Of a DNA stretch of 64,000 nucleotides, positions 1-11,579 are shown piece by piece. The stretch comes from Trachythela sp. YZ-2020 (Eukaryota; Cnidaria; Anthozoa; Malacalcyonacea; Clavulariidae). Where the stretch lies: NCBI GenBank assembly GCA_016169945.1, contig JADLSH010000256.1, positions 2,046,001 to 2,110,000 on the forward strand, read 5' to 3'. How positions within the stretch are numbered: position 1 is the first letter of the stretch; each line of letters begins with the position of its first letter. Position numbers and translations under genes: made by a program. Below the pieces are notes generated by a model, which made no database searches, was not told where the DNA came from, and saw only the letters and a program-made list of their open reading frames with translations.

Positions 1-368
1 TCTACATAACTGAAAGCGATCACATTACCACAACTCAGGGAAGAGAAGAAATGCCTTTCTTATGCAATCCTTTTCGTGGCCGATCTTCAAGGTTTTGGAT
101 CACTTTACTTGTAAGTTTTCAACTCTTATTCGACCTTGCCGGTTTTTTTATTATACTCGAGAAACTCTGCTGTGAATAATAGCCAAATAGAAACATTTGA
201 TGGTAAAATATCACGAAATGATAAGGTAATTGCACGTAGCACTCAGCTTCCACCGGTGTTAGAAATAGGACAGAAATTGAACACTCGTACTACCGACTAA
301 AACGCCCACGAAGAAGCCGACTGAAATAGACATGGTCAACGACTATCAACCGTGGATCGATTTTAAAT

Positions 369-662
369 TTGTTTATCCAGAAGTACAACCGATTGTCGAA
401 GGACCTAGAGATTTTCAGACGGCGGAGAGCAAAAATTCGCCAAACTTGGGCAAGCAAGAACACGTGTGAGCATTTAAACGCCATGAACAACACAAAGTTA
501 AGAGACAAGAGGTGGATTTTTGTGTTTGTGGTTGGCAAAGCCGGAGGGGAGGATGATAAAAGGAATATCGAGGAAGCCAAAGCACACAATGATATGTTAA
601 TTGGTGACATCAATGATAACTATTTGAATAACATTTTGAAATATTACATGGCGCAGCAATGA
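369..662 (+). pseudogene. GT31 beta-1,3-galactosyltransferase fragment
   Basis: The frame reads RRRAKIRQTWASKN, then RWIFVFVVGK, then EEAKAHNDMLIGDINDNYLNNILKYYMAQQ before a stop. This is the N-terminal block of the Golgi GT31 galactosyltransferase family: the R-RxAIRxTW motif, a FVxG strand and the (D/E)-D-Y-NL-K segment. The family transfers galactose or GlcNAc to glycoprotein and glycolipid acceptors. The usual continuation (W after the last helix, then the DxD metal-binding motif) is missing: a TGA falls where the family normally has Trp, and I found no downstream exon. The upstream part shows no signal anchor. It is either one truncated exon or, more likely, a broken copy. The opposite-strand frame over it is a shadow. 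Confidence 0.6.
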
Positions 663-1050
663 TAGAACAATTGATAGAATTGTTAAGTATGCCTTTTTAT
701 TGTTAGGGCCCAGCTCAAGATCCACATGTCATTGTTAATGCAGATAAAAGTCATTGCGTGTTCATGAGAGACCGAAGCCAGCCCGACTAGGTGGGATCTT
801 ACGTCGTGCTAGGTGGGATCTTGACCTTTTATTAAGTGGCATAGTTAGAAAATATCAACAATAAAGATAATAATTAATAGACCTAAGGCTAAGGAAGGAC
901 CATTATTAAAAGTCTTAATACAACGTACATTTTGTCCAATCACAACAAAAGACATTTTGAAGATCCGGGATATTAGATGGGATACAAACAGTCATATAAA
1001 CACAGAAATAATTCATCCCAATTAGGTGAGCTTCCTGGCCAACCGTGACA
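663..1050. other. non-coding, nothing recognised
   Basis: AT-rich sequence. The only structure seen is a short direct repeat of 'taggtgggatctt' near 790-825. No gene or element end was recognised. Confidence 0.4.
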
Positions 1051-2082
1051 TAGGCTACGTTTACACCACTCCGGAAGAAAATGGCAACCGCAGAATGTCC
1101 GTACGTTTGCACGAGTCCGTTTGAATTTCGATACGATTTGAATTTGAATTTTTCTTTTTTTTTAATTAAGAGCGGAAGATATGGGAACTTAGAACCAAAG
1201 TGGACAAAATAATGATTGCGCCAGTGTTTACCATTGACATATATATATCTGGACTGCTTGCTCCTATTTGAACATCACGTAGGCTGACGAATATGAGAGT
1301 GTTTGCTAATGGTAAAGAACGCTGACTGATGTTTCTTACTTAAAATGAAATAGGACTGTTTGGCGCGCGCGAAATCTTTTCCGTGCAAAATTGACACTTT
1401 CTTTCAAAATTGTACTAAAATTTCAGTAAAAACAAAATACCTCGGATATAAAGTTGTTTAAATACTTAATATACTTGTCAAAACTCGAGAAAAAATGTAT
1501 GCAGGAGTGCAGAAAAACAAAATATCGCAAATATTAAAAAGCCTTTAAAAAGGCTTCGCACAAACAATTTTGAACAAAAATAAATTAGAACAAACTTCAG
1601 ACTTAAGTTCATTTGTTTGAGGTGTATTTACTCACCCATAAACCAAAAGTTGAAAAGAAAGCATCTGAAAAACGGCCAAAACCAAAACCTTTTTTAAAAT
1701 CAATATTTATACAAAATAACAAAAATACGGCAAAAATAAAATATAATCGCCAACAGACCGCTCTGAATACTGGTCAGTGGTCGACTTCCTGAGCAAATAC
1801 TCTCATATTTCCTATATTTCCGCCATATGCATCTTGTGACCACGCTTTTGAGGCCGAGCAAGTAGTCCATATACCATATATATATATGTCAATGATGTTT
1901 ACACCGCGATGCCGGCAAGCGCTCCGTTTTTATGTCGCTCCGTTTAGAAAGTGTGCTGAAGTTGGTGCGGCAAAAGTGACGGTTTAAAACAATTTCGCTC
2001 CGGTACTGTGTAAACACCACCGCTGATTGGTACTTTTCTGCGCCGTTTTCAGCGCACTCCGGAGTTTTGTAAACGTAGTCTA
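1051..2082. mobile_element. non-autonomous TIR element
   Basis: The ends are inverted copies, TAGGCTACGTTTACA at 1051 and its reverse complement with one change at 2068-2082, followed inward on both sides by ACTCCGGA. No transposase is encoded. A TA dinucleotide at each end could be the target duplication, but this is not decisive because it could also be part of the TIR. Another inverted-repeat element (1236-1893) lies inside. The family is not assigned. Confidence 0.5.
1236..1893. mobile_element. nested palindromic element
   Basis: The left end reads ttgacatatatatat, then tggactgcttgctc, and a little further in cgaatatgagag. The right end carries the same three blocks inverted (ctctcatattt near 1800, gagcaagtagtcca at 1857, atatatatatgtcaa at 1879). 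The interior is AT-rich and has no coding potential. It sits inside the 1051-2082 element. Confidence 0.45.
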
Positions 2083-2540
2083 ATATTAGTAGATAGAGTA
2101 ATTTTAAAACGTCCATGGTTTGTATCTGAGTGAAATGCCACGATTTGAATCTGAACGTCACAGTTTTTCAGAAAAGTTTAACTATTGGGAAAATCAGTTT
2201 AGAATTAAAGACTTGTTGAAAATGCGTAGTTCGTCGCCTTTTACCAACAGCCAGTAAAGCTATATCGATAAACAAAATAGGTCTGGCAATCCGGGGCGGA
2301 CTGAGCGGCAATCTGGTGCAGACCGAGGTCCGGACAATTTTAGGGGCTCGGAATTACGGCAAAGAATACAGATTCAGACTGTTTCCTTTTGCTCAAAATT
2401 CACCTGCCTTCTAAGCTATGATTCTTCGGAAAACGATTGGCCCGTTTCGAGTGCAAGCTAGTCCGGCTGCCTATTTTGTTATCGAAAAAATGGAAAATGA
2501 GTGAGCGCGGATGAATTCTCCCCTCGACCGTTGCGAAAGC
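2083..2540. other. non-coding, nothing recognised
   Basis: Spacer between the TIR element and the 3' tail of the minus-strand LINE. It has no open frame of note and no repeat structure that I could see. Confidence 0.35.
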
Positions 2541-2706
2541 ACTAGTCTACATCTACATCTACACATGTTTAGTCGGTAAAATGCTATAGGATATCACACC
2601 AACTGTAAAATAATAATAACTAAAAAAAGCTATAAATAGCGATTAAAATAATAAAAATTATCCTAAGAATCTAAAAATTTAACCATATGTACATGCATTA
2701 AAAAAG

Positions 2707-3925
2707 TTACTTAAATTGTTTTTGAATTGTGAAAGACTGTCCGAACTCACAATTTCTGCAGGAAGTGAATTCCACTCCCTGATCGTGCGGGGGGAAAAAA
2801 AATTTAAAAACATCCTTAGTGATTCTAGGAATTCTATATTTAAAACTGTGGCTACCACGAGTTCTGGTTTCATTGTTTAACTGCAGGTAGTTATCAGTTG
2901 CAATGTCAGCAAGATTGTGGGAGAATTTATACAAGAATGTCAGTCTTGCTTTCTTTCTTCTCATTTCTAAACTTTCCCATTCCAGATTTTTAATTATATC
3001 AGTGACACTTGCCGTACGATTGTAATTTTTTGAACAGAAACGTGCTGCCTTTCTTGGTACTCTTTCCAAAGCATCCTTATCTTTTTTGAGATGAGGATCC
3101 CAGGCTGTACTTGCGTATTCCAGCTTAGGTCGCACAATGTATTTATATGCCGTTTCTCTCACTTGTTTTGGGCAGTTCCACAGATTACGTCGCACCACCC
3201 CCAACACTTTTGTCGCTTTACTTGTCACCGACGAAATGTGGTGATTCCATTTCAGTTTACTGGTGATGGTAATGCCCAAGTAAGATATTTCTTCAACTTG
3301 ATCTAGCTCTACTCCACAAAACATATATCTCTTTTGGGGTGGGTACTTTTTGTTTGAGATGCATAACATTTGACATTTTGCGGGGTTAAATTCCATCTGC
3401 CACAGACTTTGCCACTGTTCTAGTTTATGTAGATCTTCCTGCAGATGGTCGCAATTTGAGTCACTTGTAATGACACCATATTATTACGCATCATCTGCGA
3501 AAAGCTTCACAGTGGACTGCGAGTTGCCAGGCAAGTCATTAATGTACAATAGGAACAGAAGTGGTCCGAGCACTGTCCCTTAGGGAACTCCTGACGTCAC
3601 AGGTAAGGGCGTAGATATTTCGCCTTCACAGACAACAGACTGATATCGTTGTGTGAGAAAGGATTCAAACCAAGCAAGCAATTCTCCACAAATTCCATAA
3701 TAATGCAATTTCTTCAGAAGACGTTGATGCGGTACCTTGTCGAACGCTTTTGAGAAATCCAGAACTGCAGCATGGGTCGACTCACCACGTTGAATTGTAG
3801 TTGTCAGATCATGCATGGTTATTATAAGTTGGGTATCGGTTGATCTTTTTGCCCTGAATCCATGTTGACAGTCCGTTAGCACGTTATTTTGTTCCAAATG
3901 TTTCATAACGTGACTATGGCCGTGT
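2707..3925 (-). pseudogene. LINE reverse transcriptase, C-terminal part
   Basis: Minus-strand frames give the RT finger/palm blocks: DCQHGFRAKRSTDTQL, HAAVLDFSKAFDKVPH, PVTSGVP, then KLFADDA (catalytic Asp pair, about 3498-3512), then the thumb/C-terminal region with YLGITI and EYASTAWDPH. There is a TAA in the conserved GVP-GTVLGP block (3580-3582) and two consecutive stops directly after FADDA, so the protein cannot be made. The upstream part of RT continues beyond the inserted MITE at 3934-4310. On retrotransposition the family copies its own RNA onto nicked chromosomal DNA. Confidence 0.85.
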
Positions 3926-3933
3926 CTATAGAG

Positions 3934-4310
3934 CAGGGCCTTTTTTAACTAATGTACTGGAGGGGCCAAAGCCCCCCCAGCCCCCATGTTGGCCCCCCCA
4001 GTTAGCTATTTTCGCCCCTCCAGTGAAGGTCCCTTTTGTCCAAAATATAAGCAAAAAAGGGGGAAAAACTGAGTTTAGAGGAAAGTTATGGTATTCTCAC
4101 AACAAAACCTGGCTCCGTTTAGATGGGATATATATAAAATTGTCTCTGAAAATGCAGGAAATCAAGCCACAGAGACTCAAGAGTACAAAAATGTTCTGGG
4201 GAGGACCCCCAGACCCCCTTCAGCTTCCCACACCTGTAATACACCACCTACTTGTTACGTCCCCTTTCGATTATGGCCCCCCCACTAACGATTTCTTAAA
4301 AAAGGCCCTG
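3934..4310. mobile_element. hAT-type MITE, 8-bp target duplication
   Basis: The inverted ends are CAGGGCCTTTTTTAA and TTAAAAAAGGCCCTG, flanked by a perfect 8-bp direct duplication CTATAGAG (3926-3933 and 4311-4318). An 8-bp duplication with T at position 2 and A at position 7, plus CAGGG-type ends, fits the hAT superfamily. The interior (377 bp in total) has C-rich tracts and no transposase. It sits inside the RT region of the LINE, so it is younger than that LINE. Confidence 0.85.
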
Positions 4311-4318
4311 CTATAGAG

Positions 4319-5658
4319 CATTGGTAAATATCAGTTAACATGGGTGAAATTTCTTGAGCATATTCCTTTAGAAACCAAGCTGGAATAGTATCTGGACCAC
4401 AGGCCTTAATTCCAGGTACAACTGTTACGTTGCCCAGATCTAGAATGCTTTGCGTTTCTCCTTGTCTTCTTGTGGGTTCTTGGACAAATTGGGTTAAATC
4501 ATGTTCATCAATTATTTCGAGTAATCTCTCAGATGTATTGCAGGTACTGGAAACTTCGGGTTTTTGCCAATCGATATCAGGTGCATTAAAATCCCCCGCA
4601 ACTATGACATTATTCTTGTGGATATTGTCGTGCATCTTCAATAGTGATGCATCTAATTCGACAAGACTCTCCATATCCGACGAATTAGGTCGATAATAAG
4701 AACAAAAGAAAATCGATTTCGACTTTTTGCCAGCCAGTTGACACTGTGTCCAGATTATTTCACATTCAGTGTCCAAATCAGTGCGATGGGTGATAATTAT
4801 ATCTTTCTTTACCGCTTGAAAGACTCCGCCGCCGTGGCTATCGGTAATTCGATCTTTCCTAAAGATGTTGTATGTTTTCGGAAAGATTTCGTTGCTTCCA
4901 ATGTTAGAATTTAGCCATGATTCTGCTCCTAAACTGATATCTGGATTATGTTCGCTAATCACATTCGCGATATCAGCAACTTTATTTTTTACGCTTTGAC
5001 AGTTAATTAATAAACATGACATGCTGTTATGCTTGAGTTGCCTTCGGCTTCGGTTCTTGTTATGATTATCAAAAACATGGGTTCGAGTTGGCAAAGAAGC
5101 TTGATAAACCTCTTCGCTAAGCGGTGCAAAATAATTTTCCGAACAGAGTGAATCCAAAGAACCACAGAGAGACGAGTTCAACTGATTTGGTTTATCACAC
5201 TGTGGGCATAACCACACACACGATGAGTTTGTCAAGATATTGCTCATTTCATTCGGCATTTGGCGGCAGTTTATGTGAAACCATGCGTTGCATTGGTCAC
5301 ACTGGATTCCCCCTTGATTTGATTTTACTTGGTTTGAACATATACCACAACTAGGCCATTTACCACCTGGGTTTATCTCTATATCTCCTCCAAGGAGAAG
5401 TAGAATGTAAAATAGTGAAGGAATGTTCGCCGAACATAATCGTGAGCCGTTCATATTGTTTGCTCGATAGATCATACGATACAGAGCTTGATATCCAAGC
5501 GGCACAGCTTCATTTGGTGCCAAAGGGGTGCAAAGCATAAACTCCTTAGTTCCATGACGCTCCATGTGATGAAATTTAACAGTGCTGTACCATTTTTGTT
5601 TCGAAATCAAAGCGAGAAACACTATTAAAACCGGAGCCCAAAATTGCGTGAGCGCCAT
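4319..5658 (-). pseudogene. LINE ORF: 2A-like, PHD finger, AP endonuclease
   Basis: From the ATG at 5658 the protein has a hydrophobic segment (FWAPVLIVFLALIS), a motif GGDIEINPGG that matches the 2A ribosome-skipping consensus except for its final residue, a C4HC3 PHD finger (CGIC, CDQCNAWFHINC, CPQC), and an exonuclease-endonuclease-phosphatase domain (LLINCQSVKNK, GAESWL, GGGVF, GDFNAPDIDW). The terminal SDH block of the endonuclease is lost in an internal deletion that fuses it to mid-RT sequence. 2A-like sequences at LINE ORF N termini are known from several invertebrate CR1/L2-type elements. The terminal Pro to Gly change probably abolishes skipping in this copy. Confidence 0.75.
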
Positions 5659-6315
5659 CTACAAGCTAGATTCATTCATGTAGTCATTCATGTAGCCAGA
5701 GGGGGGGGGCAGTCCCTGGCAGCCGACCGGAGGGAGGAAGCGCACTAATCTGAGCCTGTCCGCAGGTTTACACAACTCGTCCCATGATCTATTCTAAAAC
5801 TACACCCGAATGACAGACGAGTAACAGACGAGTACAGACGACTACAGACGAGTGACAGACGACTACAGACGAGTAACAGACGAGTCTAGACGACTACAGA
5901 CGAGTAAATTTTCGAAATACGACTGACATTCAGGTACATACAAGTTCATACGACCATAGGCGGCCCAAAAGTTCGGGTTTTTAATCTTTTCTGAAAGCTT
6001 TTCTTTGATATATTCACTTGATAAAGCTTGAAAACACGCGCGCGTGGAAATATTTCCTTTCATGCTCGCGTGACGCTCGTGCGCGTGCACACAAGTCTAT
6101 TCGGTCTAATATATTGACAAGGTTGGCAAGTTTTTACAACTCAACTTTTACATATGCAAAATTTTCCACAAATTACAAACAAAAACTCTAACTACATCAC
6201 TTTAAACACTAGTGATTTTACTACATTTCCACAAAGTTTTAACTTCAAATGTAATTTCTAAGCATGTTAAAACAGCGAGTTTAGGAAAATTGTCGTAAAA
6301 GTAATGCTTGAAACC

Positions 6316-6350
6316 AGGGCGCTTACATATATATATATATAAGCGCCCTG
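6316..6350. repeat. AT-loop hairpin
   Basis: A perfect inverted repeat CAGGGCGCTTA / TAAGCGCCCTG surrounds an alternating TA tract, inside the foldback element. It may be the remnant of a very short MITE or simply an extrusion-prone hairpin. Confidence 0.6.
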
Positions 6351-6745
6351 CTTGAAACCGATCAGCAGGCTCCCAACACGTATATATTAGAAGTAAAATT
6401 GTACATAACTACATTCAATAAGTTTTTTTATATATTTTGTTGACATAATTATATCATATAGTATTATATTTATCTATATTTTATACAGAAGAAATTGTTT
6501 GTATTTATACGAAAATGTATACTAAAACTATTTGTCAAGTCCGTTCTGCCATGTACACTTATACGAAAGTTACGTTTATCTAGTTACAAAGAATTCAGTC
6601 TATAATTGTAGTGTATAAGTTACATCTAATTAACAAAATTTATTTAATAAAATAAAAACCCGTGGATTTCCTTTCAACGCACTTTTTCATGCATCTTTCT
6701 TTCGCTGAAGTTCTAGAAATTTAAAGATAAATTACATTCATTAAT

Positions 6746-6822
6746 CGGACCCGATTCCCCGATTCCCGAATTCCACGATTCCCCGATTCCCGAATTCCCC
6801 GATTCCCGGATTCCCGTTCCCT
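6746..6822. repeat. minisatellite, unit near cccgattc
   Basis: About nine degenerate tandem copies of an 8-bp unit (cccgattc / cccgaattc / cccggattc) lie in the centre of the foldback element. Confidence 0.8.
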
Positions 6823-7156
6823 ATTTTAAAGATAGCCAATAGACTTGTGTGCACGCGCGCGAGCGTCACGCGAGCATGAAAGGAAAGATTTTCACGCGCG
6901 CGTGTTTTCAAGCTTTATCAAGTGAATATATCAAAGAAAAGCTTTCAGAAAAGATTAAAAACCCGAATTTTTGGGCCGCCTATGCTATGGTCGTATGAAC
7001 TTGTATGTACCTGAATGTCAGTCGTATTTCGAAAATTTACTCGTCTGTAGTCGTCTAGACTCGTCTGTTACTCGTCTGTACTCGTCTGTCACTCGTCTGT
7101 AGTCGTCTGTACTCGTCTGTCATTCGGGTGTAGTTTTAGAATAGATCCTCGTCCCA

Positions 7157-8743
7157 GTACTTTCCGCGACGTATGTGGATGCGAATTTGAGATTTTAGGA
7201 TGTTTGTGGCACAGTAAAACAATAGATTGATGATGGTTTGTGACGTCCCATTTTATTACTAATTCCTTCCGAAACTCATCTTCGGAAACAAAAGAACAAA
7301 TGTTACAAATCTTCGGAAACAAAATACATGACAATAGCCTCGTGTTTTAACGTTCTACCAACAAGAGGAAAGTTGCTGCAGTTGGAAAGCCTGTTGTATT
7401 TTGAAGGTAGGTCTGTGAAGAATTGGCAATTATTATATTTTCTGTATATTTGTATAAATTTTAGAATATAAATAGTGCTATTTCGATCCCGTTTCGAACG
7501 AGTATTTAATCGACCTCGTATTAATCAACATGCTCGCAGAGACACAGGTTTTGCACACTGTAGATGTATATAAAGCATATATACTTTTAGTCATTGAAGT
7601 TAAATTGAACATTGAAAAAGTTGATTCCTATAATTAAAGGAGGCTATTCAAGTATGGCCTCATATTTACTGTATTATTATTTATATCATATATACTACAT
7701 ATAAATATAATCGTTGAAGTCAATTCTGATATTGAGCATATTGTTGATTATTCAATTTGTGTTGGCCATTGAATTACTTAACTCGGATATTAAACATTTT
7801 AATAATTCAACATCCATCAGAAATTGAATGTTCAAAATGAATCAACATAATCAAAATGTTAAATGACTGATTTAACTTCAATGTAGAATACATGCTAACT
7901 GATGACAAACATGATGAATATTGGTCGCGTTTTTATCTCTGTTAATAGGTTGGTCAACAAATTTATGCTCTTGCTGTCAATACTGACTTTGAAACAGTCA
8001 GTGCATCACATTTTGCATTTTCGAAATCTCAGAAGTGCATTTTCCGTGTTTCCTGGGAAGAATTTTTATCGTAGTTTACACCTCAGTATTCAAGATTTTG
8101 TAACACACTTTTCAACTTTTTACAACCTCATTCCCAAGTTTTGAAATAACATTCGCTCTGTGTACAATTATTACACGCATCAATGGATTCGTTTTGTTCC
8201 TATTGAATATATATATGCACAATTTAATCTAAAAACAATTGGCTCTGCAAGAAAATATATATAGTTGAAAAGAAGTAAAATCCTAGATATAAAATGGGGG
8301 GATGGATGGAAAACATAAAATATTTAGCAAAGCTTTCTGGATCCATAAGCTTTGTCAGTGCAAATAATACAACTCATTCACTGTAATAGACCTTACTGTT
8401 TATTGCATGTGTCAGTACTCCATACAGTCAGTACCCAAATCCTTGTTCTCATTTTTGCCTCTTGTAGTGCAACAGGCAAACATAAAAACAAGGCCGTTGG
8501 GATAAATGGCAAGGTCAATTTCATGGTTTACGACAAAGTTTTATGCAAGATGCTCAACTTCGATGATTTCACATTGCCTTTCGACTTGTTTGCACAAAGA
8601 AAAGATAATTTAAAAAAAACTGTTTTAAAAGCAAATTTAGAAACATGGGCAGAATCAACAGCTGTCTCACAGCTGACAATTTTTTCAGCTGTTTCCATAA
8701 CCCAAGGCAGCACTTCACTTGCGATAGTAACATATATATAGTC
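7157..8743. other. non-coding stretch with one unassigned ORF piece
   Basis: Mostly AT-rich sequence with no recognisable gene. An open frame at 8352-8741 contains NGKVNFMVYDKVLCKMLNFDDFTLPFDLFAQRKD, preceded by a good splice-acceptor-like tract (ctcttgtag). This could be an exon of an unknown gene, but I recognise no family and the frame runs into the next element. Confidence 0.3.
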
Positions 8744-8933
8744 ATAGGTTACGAGGTCGGTAATCTTCGAGTTAAGCCCCTCGAGTTAAGCCCTTTTCGA
8801 GACAAGCCCCGACCACGCCCTAACCACGCCCTTTCTCGGCGGGGGCTTAACTCGAAGTACGAAACACGATTTGGGTTATTTAAGTTTGACAAAGAAGTTG
8901 TTGTTCGAGTTAAGCCCCCACTTTTGAAGTATG

Positions 8934-9523
8934 TCAACGAGTGAAGTATATAAAGTCCGAAAATAGCCTGAAAATAACCAGAACATTAGTCACGAAGTGC
9001 TAAAACACAGAAACTAATTTTTCCGAAAATAACTAATCGTTAATATAACAAGATTGTCCAACAATATTTTAGGTTTTTTTATATTATATTCAAATAACAG
9101 TAAACAGTAAACAGGTAATTATTTATACTTTATTATTTATACTGTCATCGGAAGATATATCCCTCCTACAGCACAGAGGAATCCCAGTAAAATACGACAA
9201 TTAGTAAATAGCCATTTCTGTGTCCGGATACATTGAAACAATTTGTCAAATATGAACGTTATAGGATTATATCTACTTTATAATTAATATATTGTTTCCG
9301 TTGTGTTGACTGTTGTGGGTGAAAGAACCACTAAAAGTATAAATAATTACCTGTTTACTGTTATTTGAATATAATATAAAAAACCCTAAAATATTGTTGG
9401 ACAATCTTGTTATATTAACGATTAGTTATTTTCGGAAAAATTAGTTTCTGTGTTTTAGCACTTCATGACGAATGTTCTGGTTATTTTCAGGCTATTTTCG
9501 GACTTTATATACTTCACTCGTTG
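8934..9523. mobile_element. long inverted-repeat MITE
   Basis: Arms of about 190 bp (8934-9130 and 9333-9523) are near-identical inverted copies, starting CAACGAGTGAAGTATATAAA. The short loop is AT-rich. No clear target duplication is visible and there is no coding sequence. It abuts the LINE fragment that starts at 9524. Confidence 0.7.
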
Positions 9524-9833
9524 GAATACAATTAAACGCCTCGCTGGAACAAGACAAAAGTCTAACTTAGTTGATTATCTTCGGTCACCTAATGCAAATG
9601 AGAATACGGACAATAAACAGGAAATAGCTGAATTATTCAATAAGCATTTTACTTCAATCGCGGACCGTTTGAGATCTGTACTTCCGAATGTCACCCCCGA
9701 TTTTTCAAGATTACGAAATTTTGTTGCTGCGAAATCGGACGGAGATTCGAAGTTTAAGATACCAGTAATGATGATTAACGAAGTTCTTGAGGGATTAAGA
9801 AATCTCAAGACTTGTAAATCAACCGGTATAAAC
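9524..9833 (+). pseudogene. LINE fragment, region before RT
   Basis: The frame reads FTSIADRLRSVLPNV and VLEGLRNLKTCKSTGI, the linker-to-RT region typical of animal LINEs (the block ending in K-S-x-G-x-D). It breaks off exactly where an insertion starts and is followed by a stop. Confidence 0.75.
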
Positions 9834-10261
9834 TAAACTAGAAGTTACTATCGCAAGTGAAGTGCTGCCTTGAGAAAACGAGTTTTTTGAATCGGGCAAA
9901 TAAACTTGACATAACGTCTCAAACATGGGTTTCAATGTTTGAAATTGGGCTTTCCTTGAAACAACCTACTGTAGTCTATTCAATTTCAAAGGTTCACTTT
10001 TTTATTATACACCCTATATTGTATAAAAGTCATTAAAAGGGACAATATAAGTTCTGCAAGTTGTAGCATACAATATAATTCTGAAATTGTTTCCTTATAT
10101 TTAAATATTACACTATAAAAACTATTAATCTATCACTTATCATAAATATTGACATAGTCAACAATGTTGATAATTCAGTTGTAAATCAGAAAACAGACTA
10201 CTAAGAGCATCTTCCAAAGTGTAGCAAGGATCATTGGTAGTTTCCATAAATAAATCCCCAG

Positions 10262-10818
10262 CTAAGGGTCACTGTATTCTAAATGATAAGTGCTATCAAA
10301 AATTGAAACCATTTCTGGCACATCAGTTAAAAGCAAATAGCTTTTATTAATTGATCTGCTAATAAAAGTATAAAGATTATCTCCAACACATAGTATGTTA
10401 TTCAAAAGTGAAGAGTCCCAACAATTAACATTTGTTATATAATTATGTATTATAGCAGTCAAGGACATTGTTACACATTGTTTACCAGCATTTTGCCCAA
10501 TGTCATTGTATCACCTTGGCTTAAATTGGCACATATTGTTTTTGTTGGGTCAACAACATGAAATATTGTTGGTCCTGGATTTTCCCCAACATCATTGCCC
10601 AATCTCAATAACAGTGGGACATACACATTGTTGCATGGCATTTGATTAAATAATACAATCACTTCACTTACAGTTTCAATACATTTTGCATTTGCTGGCA
10701 AAAAGAGTATGCTACAAGCACAATGACTTTGTTTGGTTAGTTTTAGCAAACACAATGGCTTGCTTAGTTTGTTTAACGAGGACCATGCACTCGTTTTGTT
10801 TTGTTTAACAAGGACCAC
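10262..10818 (-). pseudogene. 2A-like plus cysteine-peptidase fragment of a TE protein
   Basis: The minus-strand frame contains LLLRLGNDVGENPGPT, a 2A-like motif in which the conserved Glu after DV is Gly. It is followed, after a frameshift near 10480-10500, by a region with a GKQC-type cysteine box and the conserved stretch NNILCVGDNLYTFISRSINKSYLLLTDVPEM. The arrangement (2A-like leader, then a cysteine-peptidase-like domain) resembles accessory proteins of some invertebrate and fish transposons. The C-terminal His/Asp part is missing. The parent transposon type is uncertain. Confidence 0.5.
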
Positions 10819-11504
10819 ACACTAGTTTAATTTGATTTTGTAATTGAAATATCCAATCGTTGGATATGAATGTCTGATCATATCAGAAAGACTGATATAT
10901 GTTGACTATTGACTACCAATTCTTCACTTTGTTCAGTGTCTAAAATGGAAAAAAAGAGAAAACCGTTTAATTAATTTGCCTGAATTTAAAATCCCAAAGT
11001 ATATTCACCTAACATTTAATATGTAAATGTATGCAATTTACAATCCAGTTCAATCCTCCCATGGTTTTGAACATCCAGACTTGCAGGTTTTCTGCATTTC
11101 TTTTGGGTATATTTTTGTATTTAAAATGGTTATCTTAAGATCATTCCTTAAGACTTTTACCATGTACTAATTACAAAACATAATAGTTAATATGGTTCAG
11201 TCACTTCAGTGTCCACATCATGAAACATCGCCTTAGTTTAAATTGTAAATTACAGCATCTGTTAGCATGCTCAATGAGAATACCCATTTTATAATAAAGC
11301 AAGTGCAATACAAACTAAATTTAACTAAAGTGTGCGTTATTTTTTAACGAGTTTGGGTAAATTTGTGGTCTTATATTACCGTAATGTATAAATTATACAT
11401 TTTATATAAATACTGGGTTTGGTGGATAATCCAAGTGAGTAGATATATACACAATTTAAGACCTAACCAGGAACGGTTGCGAAAAATGCAATATTTGTTC
11501 ACTA

Positions 11505-11579
11505 GGTCCTCTGGCAGGAATTGAACCCACGGCTCTGCGATTCCAGTGCAGCGATCTAACCAACTGAGCTACAGTGGCC
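11505..11579 (-). repeat. tRNA-like segment 1
   Basis: On the minus strand there is an A box (TAGCTCAGTTGG), a D arm, an anticodon-like arm and a B box (GGTTCAATTCC) within 75 nt. The acceptor arms (GGCCACT versus AGAGGACC) pair imperfectly. The possible anticodon is GGA, but tRNA-Ser would need a long variable arm that is absent. It is best read as a tRNA-derived repeat, not a functional tRNA gene. Confidence 0.6.

Larger units (their letters stand above)
2545..5658 (-). mobile_element. decayed PHD/endonuclease LINE (CR1/L2-like)
   Basis: Read on the minus strand, the order is hydrophobic N terminus, 2A-like motif, PHD finger, AP-type endonuclease, then reverse transcriptase, ending in a short (ATGTAG)n tail at about 2545-2565. 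This is a non-LTR retrotransposon layout. An internal deletion has removed the end of the endonuclease and the start of RT: the frame jumps from SILDL to the mid-RT block ACGPDTIPAWFLKEYAQEI. A hAT-type MITE interrupts RT at 3934-4310. Several stops and a damaged region after the catalytic FADD show that the copy is dead. Confidence 0.85.
5785..7147. mobile_element. foldback TIR element, 9-bp target duplication
   Basis: The two ends are inverted copies over about 300 bp, starting GATCTATTCTAAAACTACAC, and are flanked by a 9-bp direct duplication CTCGTCCCA (5776-5784 and 7148-7156). Each arm carries a minisatellite of roughly 10-11 bp units (acagacgagt / acagacgacta) at about 5811-5908 and its inverse at about 7046-7123. 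No coding sequence is inside. Nine-base duplications with long TIRs suggest the Mutator/MULE group, but no transposase is present to confirm it. Confidence 0.75.
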
